From the NCBI GenBank assembly GCA_036821845.1, contig DAISIT010000002.1, forward strand, positions 45,852 through 109,851: a stretch of DNA of 64,000 nt, in the 5' to 3' direction. The notes under the pieces were generated by a model. It was not told the DNA's origin, searched no databases, and saw nothing but the letters and a program-made list of their open reading frames with translations. The DNA comes from JAEUMD01 sp937950105 (GTDB lineage Bacteria > Pseudomonadota > Alphaproteobacteria > Rhizobiales > Hyphomicrobiaceae). Positions 1 through 8,643 of the stretch are shown here, piece after piece. Position numbers and translations under genes: made by a program. Position 1 is the first letter of the stretch. Each line of letters opens with the position of its first letter.

Positions 1-19
1 TGTCTGAGAGGAGACCGCC

Positions 20-439
20 ATGCAGGTGAAGGAAGCCATGCACAAGGGCGTTTACTGGGTCGATCCCACCACCCCGATCAGCGACATCGCCCGTCTCATG
101 AAGGACCACAACATCGGCTGCCTGCCGGTCGGTGAGAACGACCGGCTCGTCGGAATGGTGACCGAGCGCGACATCGTCTGCCGCGGCCTCGCCAACGGGC
201 TCGACCTCAACGAGGCGACGGCCCGCGACGTGATGAGCAAGGGCATCTTCTACACGACCGAGAGCGCCAGCATCGACGATGCGGCGGCGTTGATGGAAGA
301 GCACCGCGTGCGCCGTCTTCCCGTGATCGACGACCGGAAGCGCATGACGGGAATCCTGAGCCTCGGTGACATGTCGCATGCCGGCGAGCAGAAACTGAGC
401 GGCGAGGTGCTGAACCGGGTCGGGGCACGCGCCGCCTGA
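20..439 (+). CDS. CBS-domain (Bateman module) protein
   Basis: A 139-residue protein made of little more than two CBS motifs in tandem (about residues 7-60 and 70-125), which together form one Bateman module. Such modules usually sense adenine nucleotides, but no catalytic or DNA-binding domain is attached, so its partner is unknown. The repeated hydrophobic-Gly-hydrophobic strand followed by Thr-Glu/Ser-Leu turns typical of CBS motifs can be read in both halves (LVGMVTERD and MTGILSLGD). A GAGGAG ribosome-binding site lies six bases before the ATG. It stands 175 bp upstream of the Mrp antiporter operon on the same strand; a link to ion transport is only inference. Confidence 0.88.
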   Translation: MQVKEAMHKGVYWVDPTTPISDIARLMKDHNIGCLPVGENDRLVGMVTERDIVCRGLANGLDLNEATARDVMSKGIFYTTESASIDDAAALMEEHRVRRLPVIDDRKRMTGILSLGDMSHAGEQKLSGEVLNRVGARAA

Positions 440-614
440 CGTTGCTGCCGGACACGATGCGGAACCTGACAGAGTGCGCGGTGACGCCAACCCCGGGGGT
501 CGCCGCGTCGGCTGTGAACGAAACCGCGACTCCGACGGCTGGCGGCAAGTGAAAGTCGCGCGAGCCGCGCCGCTTTCGCTTGAACACTGACGCTCGCTTG
601 CTATTCCTTGTGCA

Positions 615-3428
615 ATGAGCGAGCACGTATTGATCCTCCTGATCGCCGTCCCCTATCTCGGCGCGGCGCTGGTCCCGCTAGTGGCGCGCAGCTCCCGCAG
701 CGCTGCCGCATGGTCGGCCGCCGCGGTGATGGCCGCATGTCTCACGCTGCTGGCACCTCTGGCGCACGAGGTCTTCGTCGGCCGCACGATCATCGCACGC
801 ATCACATGGCTGCCGGAGTGGGGGCTCGATCTCGCCTTCCGCATCGACGGGCTCGGCCTGCTCATGGCGATGCTGATCCTCGGCATCGGCCTGCTCATCG
901 TCCTTTACGCCGCCTACTATATGCCGCAGGAGGACCGACTCGGCCGCTTCTACGGTATCCTGCTGGCCTTCGCAGGCGCTATGCTCGGCATCGTGCTGTC
1001 CGAGAACGTGCTGCTGATGCTGGTGTTCTGGGAGATGACCAGCCTCGCGTCGTTCCTGCTGGTTGCCTATAAATATGAAGCGCACGATGCGCGCATCGCC
1101 GCGCGCATGGCGCTCGCGGTGACGGGCGGCGGAGGCCTCGCGCTGCTCGCCGGCCTGCTGATGCTCGGCAACATGGCCGGCAGCTACGATCTCTCGGTGA
1201 TCCTGCTGCGCGGCAACACCATCCGCGCCGATCCGCATTACCCGATCATGCTGGTGCTGATCCTGCTCGGCGCCTTCACCAAGTCGGCGCAGTTCCCGTT
1301 TCATTTCTGGCTGCCGAACGCGATGGCGGCGCCGACGCCGGTGTCGGCGTATCTGCACTCCGCCACCATGGTGAAGGCCGGCGTGTTCCTGCTCGCACGC
1401 CTCTACCCGGCACTTTCCGGCACGGACCTGTGGCTGCTGCTGGTCGGCACGACCGGCGCGGTGACGTTCGCCTACGGTGCCTACGTCGCGCTGCTGAAGC
1501 ACGACTTCAAGGGCCTGCTCGCCTATTCGACGGTCAGTCACCTCGGTCTCATCACGCTCATGTTCGGCCTCGACACGCCGATGAGCGCGGTTGCGGGTGT
1601 GTTCCACCTCATCAATCACGCCATCTTCAAGGCGTCGCTGTTCATGGCCGCCGGCATCATCGATCACGAGTGCGGCACGCGTGACATGCGCCGCATCAAC
1701 GGCCTTTACAAATACATGCCGCGCACGGCGGTGCTCGGCATTCTCGCGGCAAGCTCGATGGCTGGCGTACCGCTGCTCAACGGCTTCCTGTCGAAGGAAA
1801 TGTTTTTCACGGAGACCGTCGGGCATCCCGCCTTCAGCGGCTACGCGCAATGGGTCCTGCCGGCGTTCGCGACGGTCGCCGGCATGCTGTCGGTCGCGTA
1901 CTCGGCGCGCTTCGTCCACGACGTGTTCTTCAATGGTGAGCCGATCGACCTGCCGCGTCATCCGCACGAGCCGCCGGGCTGGATGCGTCTGCCGGTCGAG
2001 ATCCTCGTGACGTTGGTGCTGCTGGTCGGCTTCCTGCCGCAAGTTGTGGTCGGCAGCATCCTCTACGTCGCAGCAAACGCGGTGCTGCAGACCGCGCCAC
2101 CGCCGTTCCACCTCGCCGTCTGGCACGGCTTCAACCTGCCGCTGGTCATGAGCCTCGTCGCTTTCGGACTGGGCCTGCTGCACTACTGGCGCCGCCATCA
2201 TCTGTTCGCCCTGCACGAGCGTTTCGGCCTGCCGCTGTCGAGCCCGGTCGCGTTCGAACGTGTCTATCGCGATGCGGGCCGCGCCTCGACATGGCTACTG
2301 GCGCGCATCGACGACGGCTCGGTGACGCGCTACCTGGCGCTGACCATCGCCTTCGTTCTCGGGCTCGGCGCGTGGGCGTGGACGTCGACCGGCATCCCGT
2401 CGCGATCGCTGGCGGGCCCCCTACCATCCACGCCTGCCGACGCCGCGAGCCTCGCCGCTCTCGTCACGCTCGCTGTCGGCGCGCTCGGCACGGTCTATTT
2501 CCACACCCAGCGCCTTGCCGCTCTCGTCTTCATGAGCGTGGTCGGCCTCGTCGTCGTGCTCACCTTCATACGCCTTCAGGCGCCGGACCTCGCGCTGACG
2601 CAGATCTCTGTCGAGGTCGTGTCGATCGTGCTGCTGCTTGCGCTGCGTTTCCTGCCGGGGCGCTCGACGGACGACAGCCCGCCAGCGCTAAAACTGCGCG
2701 ATGGCGTTCTCGCCGGCCTCGGCGGGCTCGGCTTTGCCGCTCTCGCCTACGCCATGCTGACGCGACCGTTCGAGACGATATCGGGCTACCATATCGCCAA
2801 CTCGGTGCCGGGGGGCGGTGGCACCAACGTCGTCAACGTCATCCTCGTCGACTTCCGCGGCTTCGACACCATGGGCGAAATCGCGGTTCTGGCGATGGCG
2901 GCGCTCGGCCTGCATGCGCTTCTCGACGATCTTCGGCTGCGGCCCTACGCGGCCAGTGCGACGGACCTCGCCGACCGCCATCCGATCATGCTGGCGGAGC
3001 TGATGCGACCGCTGTTGCCGCTGGCGCTCGCGGTGTCGGCGTACATCTTCCTGCGCGGCCACAACCTGCCCGGCGGCGGCTTCATTGCCGGTCTGATCGC
3101 CGCGGTCGCACTCATCCTGCAATACATCGCCAACGGCCTCGACTACGCCGCCCGGCGCATGCGCTACGACTACGTGCGCGTACTCGGCGCCGGCCTCGCC
3201 ATCGCGGCGGCGACCGGACTCGCGAGCTGGGCATTCGGGCGCCCCTTCCTCACTTCGGCGCACGGCTACGTGCATCCGCCGCTGATCGAGAAATTCGAGA
3301 TCGCATCGGCCATGGCTTTCGACCTCGGGGTTTTCCTCGTCGTCGTCGGCAGCGTCCTTCTGGTGCTGGCGGAACTCGGCGCTCTCAGCCGGCGCGAACA
3401 ACCGCCGCCGCGCGCGAAGGAGGGATGA
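615..3428 (+). CDS. mrpA: Mrp Na+/H+ antiporter subunit A fused to subunit B (MrpAB)
   Basis: Largest subunit of the multi-subunit cation/proton antiporter of the inner membrane, 937 residues. The N-terminal two thirds is the NuoL/MrpA-like antiporter domain: Glu140 in FWEMTS and Lys223 in FTKSAQFPFHFWLP are the conserved membrane Glu/Lys pair used in proton transfer. A DUF4040-type segment follows at about 600-690. The C-terminal 790-925 region is MrpB, recognised by GHNLPGGGFIAG at residue 815. A/B fusion is the arrangement of group 2 mrp (pha) operons. The stop lies three bases before mrpC. No separate mrpB gene follows, which confirms the fusion carries that function. Likely role: Na+ or K+ extrusion, pH and salt tolerance. 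Confidence 0.95.
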   Translation: MSEHVLILLIAVPYLGAALVPLVARSSRSAAAWSAAAVMAACLTLLAPLAHEVFVGRTIIARITWLPEWGLDLAFRIDGLGLLMAMLILGIGLLIVLYAAYYMPQEDRLGRFYGILLAFAGAMLGIVLSENVLLMLVFWEMTSLASFLLVAYKYEAHDARIAARMALAVTGGGGLALLAGLLMLGNMAGSYDLSVILLRGNTIRADPHYPIMLVLILLGAFTKSAQFPFHFWLPNAMAAPTPVSAYLHSATMVKAGVFLLARLYPALSGTDLWLLLVGTTGAVTFAYGAYVALLKHDFKGLLAYSTVSHLGLITLMFGLDTPMSAVAGVFHLINHAIFKASLFMAAGIIDHECGTRDMRRINGLYKYMPRTAVLGILAASSMAGVPLLNGFLSKEMFFTETVGHPAFSGYAQWVLPAFATVAGMLSVAYSARFVHDVFFNGEPIDLPRHPHEPPGWMRLPVEILVTLVLLVGFLPQVVVGSILYVAANAVLQTAPPPFHLAVWHGFNLPLVMSLVAFGLGLLHYWRRHHLFALHERFGLPLSSPVAFERVYRDAGRASTWLLARIDDGSVTRYLALTIAFVLGLGAWAWTSTGIPSRSLAGPLPSTPADAASLAALVTLAVGALGTVYFHTQRLAALVFMSVVGLVVVLTFIRLQAPDLALTQISVEVVSIVLLLALRFLPGRSTDDSPPALKLRDGVLAGLGGLGFAALAYAMLTRPFETISGYHIANSVPGGGGTNVVNVILVDFRGFDTMGEIAVLAMAALGLHALLDDLRLRPYAASATDLADRHPIMLAELMRPLLPLALAVSAYIFLRGHNLPGGGFIAGLIAAVALILQYIANGLDYAARRMRYDYVRVLGAGLAIAAATGLASWAFGRPFLTSAHGYVHPPLIEKFEIASAMAFDLGVFLVVVGSVLLVLAELGALSRREQPPPRAKEG

Positions 3429-3431
3429 ACC

Positions 3432-3761
3432 ATGGAAATCGTGATCGCGCTCGGATTGGGACTGCTGGCGGCCTGCGGCCTTTATCTCGTGCTGCGGCCG
3501 ACCAGCTTCTCCGTGGCGCTCGGGCTGACGCTGCTGTCCTACACCGTCAATGTGCTCATCTTCCTCGGTGGCCGGCTCGGCGCAACGGCGCCGCCGCTCG
3601 CGCTGCCCGATGCAGAGGGCCTTGCCGATCCGCTGCCGCAGGCGCTCGTCCTGACGGCCATCGTCATAGGCTTCGGCATGACTGCGTATCTGGTCGCGGT
3701 GGCGCTCCGGGCGAAGGGCGAAAGCGGCAGCGATCGCGTCGATGGCGGAGGCGGCGCGTGA
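3432..3761 (+). CDS. mrpC: Mrp antiporter subunit C
   Basis: A 109-residue NuoK-like membrane protein with three hydrophobic segments (about 5-25, 30-50 and 70-92). The motif LTLLSYTVNVLIFLGG is typical of MrpC/MnhC. It begins three bases after mrpAB, and its TGA overlaps the GTG start of mrpD, so the genes are translationally coupled. It acts as part of the membrane arm of the antiporter. The last 20 residues are polar and glycine-rich and presumably lie in the cytoplasm. Confidence 0.93.
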   Translation: MEIVIALGLGLLAACGLYLVLRPTSFSVALGLTLLSYTVNVLIFLGGRLGATAPPLALPDAEGLADPLPQALVLTAIVIGFGMTAYLVAVALRAKGESGSDRVDGGGGA

Positions 3762-5302
3762 GTCACCTGCCGATCCTCCCGTTCATCGTGCCACTCGTCG
3801 CGGCCATCGTGCTTTTGCTCGGGCATGGGCGAGGCATCGTGTTCGAGCGCACGCTCAGCACGATCGCCATCGTATTCTCGATGCTGCTCGCCGCACTGCT
3901 GCTGGTAACGGCGAGTGACGGAGCCGTCCGCGTCTATCGCCTCGGCGACTGGCCGGCGCCGTTCGGCATCGTACTCGTGCTGGACCGTCTCGCCGCGGTG
4001 ATGGTGGCTGTCACCGCCGCACTCGCGGTGCCGGTCGTGCTCGTCGCCCGCCAGGGCATCGACACCCAGTCACGTCATTTCCACGTTTTCCTGCAATTGC
4101 AGCTCGCAGGTCTCTACGGCGCCTTTCTGACCGGCGACCTGTTCAACCTGTTCGTGTTCTTCGAGATCCTGCTGCTCGCCTCCTACGCCCTGCTGGCGCA
4201 TGGCCGCGATGCGCCGCGTGCGAAGGCGACCCTCGGCTACGTCGTGCTGAACCTGCTCGGCTCGGCGCTGTTCCTGGTGGCGCTGGCCCTGATCTACGGA
4301 ACGCTCGGCACGCTCAACATGGCCGACAGCGGCGCCCGCCTCGACACAGTCGCCGCAGCGGACGCGCCCCTCGTGCGCACCGCCTTCGCACTGCTCGCCG
4401 CGGTGTTCCTGCTCAAGGCGGCACTGTTGCCACTCGGCTTCTGGCTGCCGCAGACCTATGCGGCAGCAAGTCTCCCGGTCGCCATGCTGTTCGTCGTCAT
4501 GACCAAGGTCGGCATCTATGCCCTGCTCCGGGTCGTCACATCCGGCCTTTCCGAGGCTGCGGCCACCGCCGACCTGCTCGAACCGTGGCTCTCGTGGCTT
4601 GCCATCGGCACCATTGGTATCGGCGCCATCGGCATGCTGGCCGCACGCCGGCTCACCCTCGTCGCCGCCAATCTCGTGCTGGTGTCGAGCGGCACACTGC
4701 TGCTCGGCGTCGCGGCCGCCAACGTGACGAGCATCGCGGCACTGCTGACGTATCTCGTACACACGACGATCGTCACCGCCGCACTCTTTCTCATCGCCGA
4801 CATCATTGCGGAGCGGCGCGGCGCACTGCGCGACACCATCGAGAAGGGCCCACACCTCGGTGAGATCAAGATCATCGGCACGGCCTATCTGCTGCTCGCG
4901 GTGGCCGCCAGTGGGGCGCCGCCGCTGTCGGGATTTCTCGCCAAGCTGATGGTGATGCAGTCGCTCACCGCGACACCGCATGCATGGGCGTCGTGGATGG
5001 CTCTGCTGGTTGCGGGCCTCGTCACTGCGCTGGTGCTGGCACGCGCTGCGAGCGCCTACTTCTGGGAGCCCCGCCGGGCCGACGGCGCAACTGCGATGGC
5101 CGCCCACGCCAGCCGCGCAGATGCGACCCGGCCGCTGGCGCTGCCGCTCGTCCTGCTGCTGCTCACCGCGCTGGCGCTCGTCCCGTTGGCGGCGCCGCTG
5201 TCCGCCTATACACGCGCGACCGCGGCACAACTCGAGCAGCGTCAAACCTATCGCGATGCCGTACTCGGCAATGCAACCATCGAGCGGGAGAGGCGACCAT
5301 GA
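3758..5302 (+). CDS. mrpD: Mrp antiporter subunit D
   Basis: Second antiporter-like subunit (NuoM/N family), 514 residues from a GTG start that overlaps the mrpC stop by four bases (GTGA). An open frame reaches far upstream inside mrpAB, but the family length and the start MSHLPILPFI fix the GTG at 3758. Glu136 in FFEILLLASY and Lys220 in FLLKAALLPLGFWLP are the conserved proton-path residues. About 14 hydrophobic helices are seen. Its ATGA overlap with mrpE continues the tight operon. Confidence 0.94.
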   Translation: MSHLPILPFIVPLVAAIVLLLGHGRGIVFERTLSTIAIVFSMLLAALLLVTASDGAVRVYRLGDWPAPFGIVLVLDRLAAVMVAVTAALAVPVVLVARQGIDTQSRHFHVFLQLQLAGLYGAFLTGDLFNLFVFFEILLLASYALLAHGRDAPRAKATLGYVVLNLLGSALFLVALALIYGTLGTLNMADSGARLDTVAAADAPLVRTAFALLAAVFLLKAALLPLGFWLPQTYAAASLPVAMLFVVMTKVGIYALLRVVTSGLSEAAATADLLEPWLSWLAIGTIGIGAIGMLAARRLTLVAANLVLVSSGTLLLGVAAANVTSIAALLTYLVHTTIVTAALFLIADIIAERRGALRDTIEKGPHLGEIKIIGTAYLLLAVAASGAPPLSGFLAKLMVMQSLTATPHAWASWMALLVAGLVTALVLARAASAYFWEPRRADGATAMAAHASRADATRPLALPLVLLLLTALALVPLAAPLSAYTRATAAQLEQRQTYRDAVLGNATIERERRP

Positions 5303-5799
5303 CGACGGCTGTCCATCGCCTGTTGCCGATGCCGGCCGTTTCGGCCGCCATCGTGCTGCTCTGGGCCATGCTCGCGGGCCAGCCCGGCGCCGGATCCCTG
5401 CTGCTCGGAGCGCTGCTCGGCGTCGCCATCCCGCTCGCCGTCCGCTCGTTCTGGATCGAAGGCGCGCGCATTGCCCGGCCTCTGGTCGCAGTCCCTTTGC
5501 TTGCGCGCGTGCTGGCCGACATCGTCACCTCGAGCATCGTCGTCGCCCGCCAGATCCTCGGCCCGCAGGAGGCGATTGCACCCGGCTTCATCGACGTGCC
5601 CCTCGACATCGAGGATCCGTTCGTCGCAACGGTTCTGGGCAGCATCATTTCGCTGACTCCCGGAACCGTGACGATCGACATCGACATGGAGCGGCGAATG
5701 CTGCTGGTGCACGCCCTGCACATCGACGACCCGGCCGCCATCGCCTCCGACATCAAGGCCCGCTACGAGACGCCCCTGAAGGAGATTTTCGCATGCTGA
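5299..5799 (+). CDS. mrpE: Mrp antiporter subunit E
   Basis: MrpE/MnhE family protein of 166 residues starting at the ATG that overlaps the mrpD stop. Two N-terminal hydrophobic helices are followed by a soluble C-terminal domain with SIISLTPGTVTIDID, the family signature. The start follows a GGAGAGG ribosome-binding site. Needed for assembly of the antiporter complex; it has no known catalytic residue. It overlaps mrpF by seven bases. Confidence 0.93.
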   Translation: MTTAVHRLLPMPAVSAAIVLLWAMLAGQPGAGSLLLGALLGVAIPLAVRSFWIEGARIARPLVAVPLLARVLADIVTSSIVVARQILGPQEAIAPGFIDVPLDIEDPFVATVLGSIISLTPGTVTIDIDMERRMLLVHALHIDDPAAIASDIKARYETPLKEIFAC

Positions 5800-6062
5800 G
5801 CATCGCCGCCATGATCGCGCTCGTCATGCTCGCCGCCGCCGCGGCTGCGAGCCTCTGGCGTCTCGCGAGGGGACCGACGGCGCCGGATCGCATCCTCGCC
5901 CTGGATACGCTCACCATCAACGCCATTGCCATCGTGCTCGTCGCAGGCATGCTCGCCGCCAGTGCCGTGCACCTCGAGGCGGCGTTGCTGATGGCCATGA
6001 CGGGCTTCGTCGCCACGGTCGCACTCGCCAAGTTCATCCTCGGCGGCGACATCATCGAATGA
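5793..6062 (+). CDS. mrpF: Mrp antiporter subunit F
   Basis: Small membrane protein of 89 residues with three hydrophobic helices and the MrpF hallmark RGPTAPDRILALDTL at about residues 26-40. The ATG overlaps the end of mrpE, and the preceding GGAG in the mrpE coding sequence serves as ribosome-binding site. Part of the same antiporter complex. The acidic C-terminus (GGDIIE) is typical for the family. Confidence 0.93.
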   Translation: MLSIAAMIALVMLAAAAAASLWRLARGPTAPDRILALDTLTINAIAIVLVAGMLAASAVHLEAALLMAMTGFVATVALAKFILGGDIIE

Positions 6063-6072
6063 GGTGGCTGCC

Positions 6073-6399
6073 ATGCTGATCGAAGCGCTCGTGTCTTTCC
6101 TGCTCGTCGCCGGCGCCGCCTTCGTGCTGGTCGGCTCGATCGGGCTCATCCGCATGTCGGACGTGCTGACACGGCTGCACGGCCCGACCAAGGCTACGAC
6201 GCTCGGTGTCGGCGCGCTCATCGTCGCGGCCATTGTCGAAGCCGGCGCCATGCGTGGCGTCTGGTCGCTGCGCGAATTGACCATCTCGATCTTCCTGTTC
6301 CTGACGGCGCCGGTGAGCGCGCATGTCATCGGCAAGGCCGCGCTCAAGTTGCAGGGCCGCGCTGGCGCCCGGCGCAACGGCGACGGCCTCCACAACTGA
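6073..6399 (+). CDS. mrpG: Mrp antiporter subunit G
   Basis: Last subunit of the antiporter operon, 108 residues, with three hydrophobic segments and the MrpG motif SIGLIRMSDVLTRLHGPTKA near residues 25-45. The ATG at 6073 follows GAGG by eight bases and is preferred; an in-frame GTG at 6064 would add three residues. It starts ten bases after the mrpF stop. The 60 bp that follow carry no obvious terminator. Confidence 0.92.
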   Translation: MLIEALVSFLLVAGAAFVLVGSIGLIRMSDVLTRLHGPTKATTLGVGALIVAAIVEAGAMRGVWSLRELTISIFLFLTAPVSAHVIGKAALKLQGRAGARRNGDGLHN

Positions 6400-6459
6400 A
6401 GACCAACGAATGAGACCGGCGAGGTTGCATCGCGGCCCGCTGCCGGGCCAGGATGCGGC

Positions 6460-7062
6460 ATGACCGAAACGGCGTTGCACATCCTCGTCATCGACAACGA
6501 CCGCCTGCGCGCCTCCATCATCGAGGAAGGCCTGCGCGAGGCCGGGCACGCGCGCGTCACCATCATCGACGACTTCAAGGCCATCGTCCGCCGCATCACC
6601 GAGATCGATCCCGACGTCATCTTCATCGACCTCGAGAATCCGCGGCGCGACGAGCTGGAGCACATGTTCCAGGTGAGCCGCGCGGTGAAGCGTCCGGTCG
6701 CCATGTTCGTCGACAGATCGGATCAGGCCTCGATCGAGGCGGCCATCGATGCCGGCGTCTCGGCCTACGTCGTCGACGGGCTGCGCAAGGACCGCGTCAA
6801 GTCGATCCTCGACACCGCCATCAGCCGCTTCCGGGCCTTCGACCGCCTGAAGCGCGAACTCGATACCGCGCGCACCGCACTTGCCGAGCGCGACGTCATC
6901 GATCGCGCCAAGGGCATCCTGATGCGCTCGCGCGGCATCACCGAGCCGGAGGCCTACGCCATGTTGCGCAAGACCGCCATGAACCAGAGCCGCCGCATTG
7001 CCGAGGTCGCTGAAAGCCTCGTCCTCGCCGCCGGGCTGCTGAGCCGCGAGGGTGAGCCATGA
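6460..7062 (+). CDS. nasT: NasT-like ANTAR-domain transcription antiterminator
   Basis: Nitrate-responsive RNA-binding antiterminator of 200 residues. A receiver-like domain (about 5-122) keeps acidic residues at positions 12, 14 and Asp57 in IFIDLEN. An ANTAR domain follows (about 130-195: RDVIDRAKGILMRSRGIT, then EAYAMLRKTAMNQSRRIAEVAE). ANTAR proteins bind paired hexaloop RNA hairpins and prevent leader termination. The gene overlaps the NasS gene by four bases (ATGA). In known systems NasS holds NasT inactive until nitrate binds. The likely target is the leader at 8462-8587, upstream of the nitrate transporter operon. Confidence 0.92.
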   Translation: MTETALHILVIDNDRLRASIIEEGLREAGHARVTIIDDFKAIVRRITEIDPDVIFIDLENPRRDELEHMFQVSRAVKRPVAMFVDRSDQASIEAAIDAGVSAYVVDGLRKDRVKSILDTAISRFRAFDRLKRELDTARTALAERDVIDRAKGILMRSRGITEPEAYAMLRKTAMNQSRRIAEVAESLVLAAGLLSREGEP

Positions 7063-8306
7063 GCCGGAATGTCTGCGCCGGCTTCATGCCGCTGCTCGAT
7101 TGCGCGCCGTTGATCGTCGCGGCAGCGCGCGGATTTGCCGAGCAGGAAGGCCTCAATCTCGTGGTCCTGCGGGAAACCTCGTGGGCGACGGTGCGCGACC
7201 GCCTCGCCGTGCGCCACCTCGACGTCGCCCACGTGCTCGCCCCGATGCCGATCGCCGCCAATCTCGGCCTCGGTCCGCTGTCGTGCCCGATGCAGGTGCC
7301 GATGTCGCTCGGCTTTGGCGGCAACACGGTCACGGTGTCGCGGGCCGTTTGGGAGGCGCTGGCACGCGAGGGCGCGCCCGCCGATTTCGATGCCGCCGCC
7401 ACCGCTGCGGCGATGAGCCGTGTCGTCGCAGCACGCAAGGCGCGCGGTGAGGCGCGGCTCGTCTTCGCCGTCGTGCACACGCATTCGGCACATCACTACG
7501 AGCTTGCGTACTGGCTGGCTTCAGCGGGCATCGTGCCCGGTGCCGACGTGGAGTTGATCGTGGTGCCACCGTCGCTCGCCGCAGCGGCGCTCGCCGCCGG
7601 GCAGATCGACGGCTTCTGCGCCGGTGAGCCGTGGGGCAGCGTCGCCGTCGCCCAGGGAGCCGGCGTCATCGTCACGACAAAGGCGCACATCTGGCGGGCG
7701 AGCCCGGAAAAGGTGCTCGGCGTGCGCAGCGAATGGGCAGACGCGGACCCTGACCGGCTCGATGCCCTGCTGCGGGCCGTCTATCGCGCGGCGGTCTGGT
7801 GCGACGATCCCGTCAACCGCGATGAGCTGGCGCGTCTGCTGGCGCGCCCCGAGTACATCGGGCAGGCGGCCGAGGCATTGCGGCCGGGCCTCGAACGTCG
7901 CCTCACGGCGCCCGACGGAACTGCCCACACAGTTCCCGATCTGCTGACGTTCGCGGACCGCGCCGCGACGTTCCCGTGGATCAGCCACGCGCTCTGGCTC
8001 TACACGCAGATGGTGCGCTGGCAACAGGCCGAGATGTCGGCCGACGGGCTCGATATCGCCGCCGCCACCTACCGGCCGGACCTCTACCGGCGTGCGCTGG
8101 CGCCGATCGGTGCGATGATGCCGTCGGCGAACTCGAAGATCGAAGGTGCGCCGGCGGTCGAAACGCCCGCTGGCGCCAGCGGCGGGCGCCTCACGCTCGG
8201 ACCGGACGGCTTCTTCGACGGCCGGATTTTCGATCCCGAGAACGCCCTCGCGTATCTCGAATCGCTGCAGACGGGCACCTCCGCGCAAAAGATCTCCGGG
8301 GCCTAA
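7059..8306 (+). CDS. nasS: NasS-like cytoplasmic nitrate sensor (NrtA/CmpA family)
   Basis: Nitrate/nitrite-binding protein of 415 residues, related to the NrtA gene downstream (both carry EPWGSV/EPWNEQ and VLGVRSEWAD/VLGMRADWVD). It lacks the signal peptide and starts directly at the binding domain (NVCAGFMPLLDCAPL), which is the mark of the cytoplasmic sensor NasS rather than a transporter component. It is translationally coupled to nasT, with which it is known to form a two-protein nitrate switch. The C-terminal 40 residues contain a Gly/Ala/Ser-rich linker followed by FFDGRIFDPENALAYLESL, also present in NrtA. Confidence 0.9.
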   Translation: MSRNVCAGFMPLLDCAPLIVAAARGFAEQEGLNLVVLRETSWATVRDRLAVRHLDVAHVLAPMPIAANLGLGPLSCPMQVPMSLGFGGNTVTVSRAVWEALAREGAPADFDAAATAAAMSRVVAARKARGEARLVFAVVHTHSAHHYELAYWLASAGIVPGADVELIVVPPSLAAAALAAGQIDGFCAGEPWGSVAVAQGAGVIVTTKAHIWRASPEKVLGVRSEWADADPDRLDALLRAVYRAAVWCDDPVNRDELARLLARPEYIGQAAEALRPGLERRLTAPDGTAHTVPDLLTFADRAATFPWISHALWLYTQMVRWQQAEMSADGLDIAAATYRPDLYRRALAPIGAMMPSANSKIEGAPAVETPAGASGGRLTLGPDGFFDGRIFDPENALAYLESLQTGTSAQKISGA

Positions 8307-8313
8307 GGTCTAG

Positions 8314-8328
8314 GCACACGTCGTGTGC
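8314..8328. promoter_or_regulatory. Candidate NtrC-binding dyad (GCAC-N7-GTGC)
   Basis: A perfect inverted repeat of seven bases around one central base, containing GCAC-N7-GTGC, the core of the NtrC operator. It lies 8 bp after the nasS stop and about 135-149 bp upstream of the predicted start of transcription from the sigma-54 promoter at 8436, a usual distance for an NtrC enhancer site. A half site, GCAC, recurs at 8333. Confidence 0.6.
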
Positions 8329-8435
8329 AGTCGCACAAATTGCAGGCGCGAACTTGGCGCCTTCTGCTCGCACCTCGCCCTTCAAATACATCGAAAAATC
8401 GCCTGTTTCCGGGCTCTTTTTGCATTGCAGCGCAA

Positions 8436-8452
8436 TTGGCACGGAACCTGCT
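8436..8452 (+). promoter_or_regulatory. Sigma-54 (RpoN) promoter of the nitrate assimilation operon
   Basis: TTGGCACGGAACCTGCT matches the -24/-12 consensus YTGGCACGRNNNTTGCW at all but one base. The invariant GG (8438-8439) and GC (8450-8451) are separated by exactly ten bases. Transcription would begin near 8462-8463. It sits between the NtrC-like dyad and the attenuator leader, and points towards nrtA. Confidence 0.82.
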
Positions 8453-8461
8453 CTTGAGGGT

Positions 8462-8587
8462 GTCGAGGCCAACGACGGCTTCCGACTTCACAGACAGGGA
8501 TGTGCCCCGGCAGGGCACGGGCAACGCCGCCGATCCGCACATCGTCACCGCCTCTTCGGCGGCCGGGGTGCGGAGAGGCGGCTTTTT
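8462..8587 (+). promoter_or_regulatory. Candidate NasT (ANTAR) antitermination leader
   Basis: The expected 5' leader between the sigma-54 start and the terminator before nrtA. Hairpin P1 (8462-8486) has stem AGGCC/GGCTT extended by GTCG/CGAC with one bulged base and the six-base loop AACGAC. Hairpin P2 (8520-8531) has stem GGC/GCC and loop AACGCC. Both loops have A at position 1 and G at position 4, the ANTAR recognition pattern. The 3' arm of P2 lies within 8526-8533, which is perfectly complementary to 8556-8563 in the terminator loop, so competing folds exist. A GC hairpin GTGCCC/GGGCAC lies between P1 and P2. Confidence 0.6.
8548..8587 (+). terminator. Intrinsic terminator/attenuator upstream of nrtA
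   Basis: Perfect 8-bp stem CCGCCTCT (8548-8555) / AGAGGCGG (8574-8581) followed by CTTTTT. It stands about 60 bp before the nrtA start and downstream of the promoter. It would therefore block the operon's own transcript unless antiterminated, which fits NasT control. Confidence 0.78.
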
Positions 8588-8643
8588 CGTTCCCAGGACA
8601 CGACACCGGGCCCGCGTGCCCGCAACTCGCAGGAGAAAGCTTC

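Noticed and set aside
678..2216. 512-codon open frame antisense to mrpAB
   Set aside because: Arg/Gln/His/Asp-rich composition typical of the reverse reading of a GC-rich coding sequence; the plus strand is clearly mrpAB.
8500..8643. Possible 48-codon N-terminal extension of NrtA
   Set aside because: It runs through the leader hairpins and terminator; the ATG at 8644 gives a proper ribosome-binding site and Tat signal peptide.
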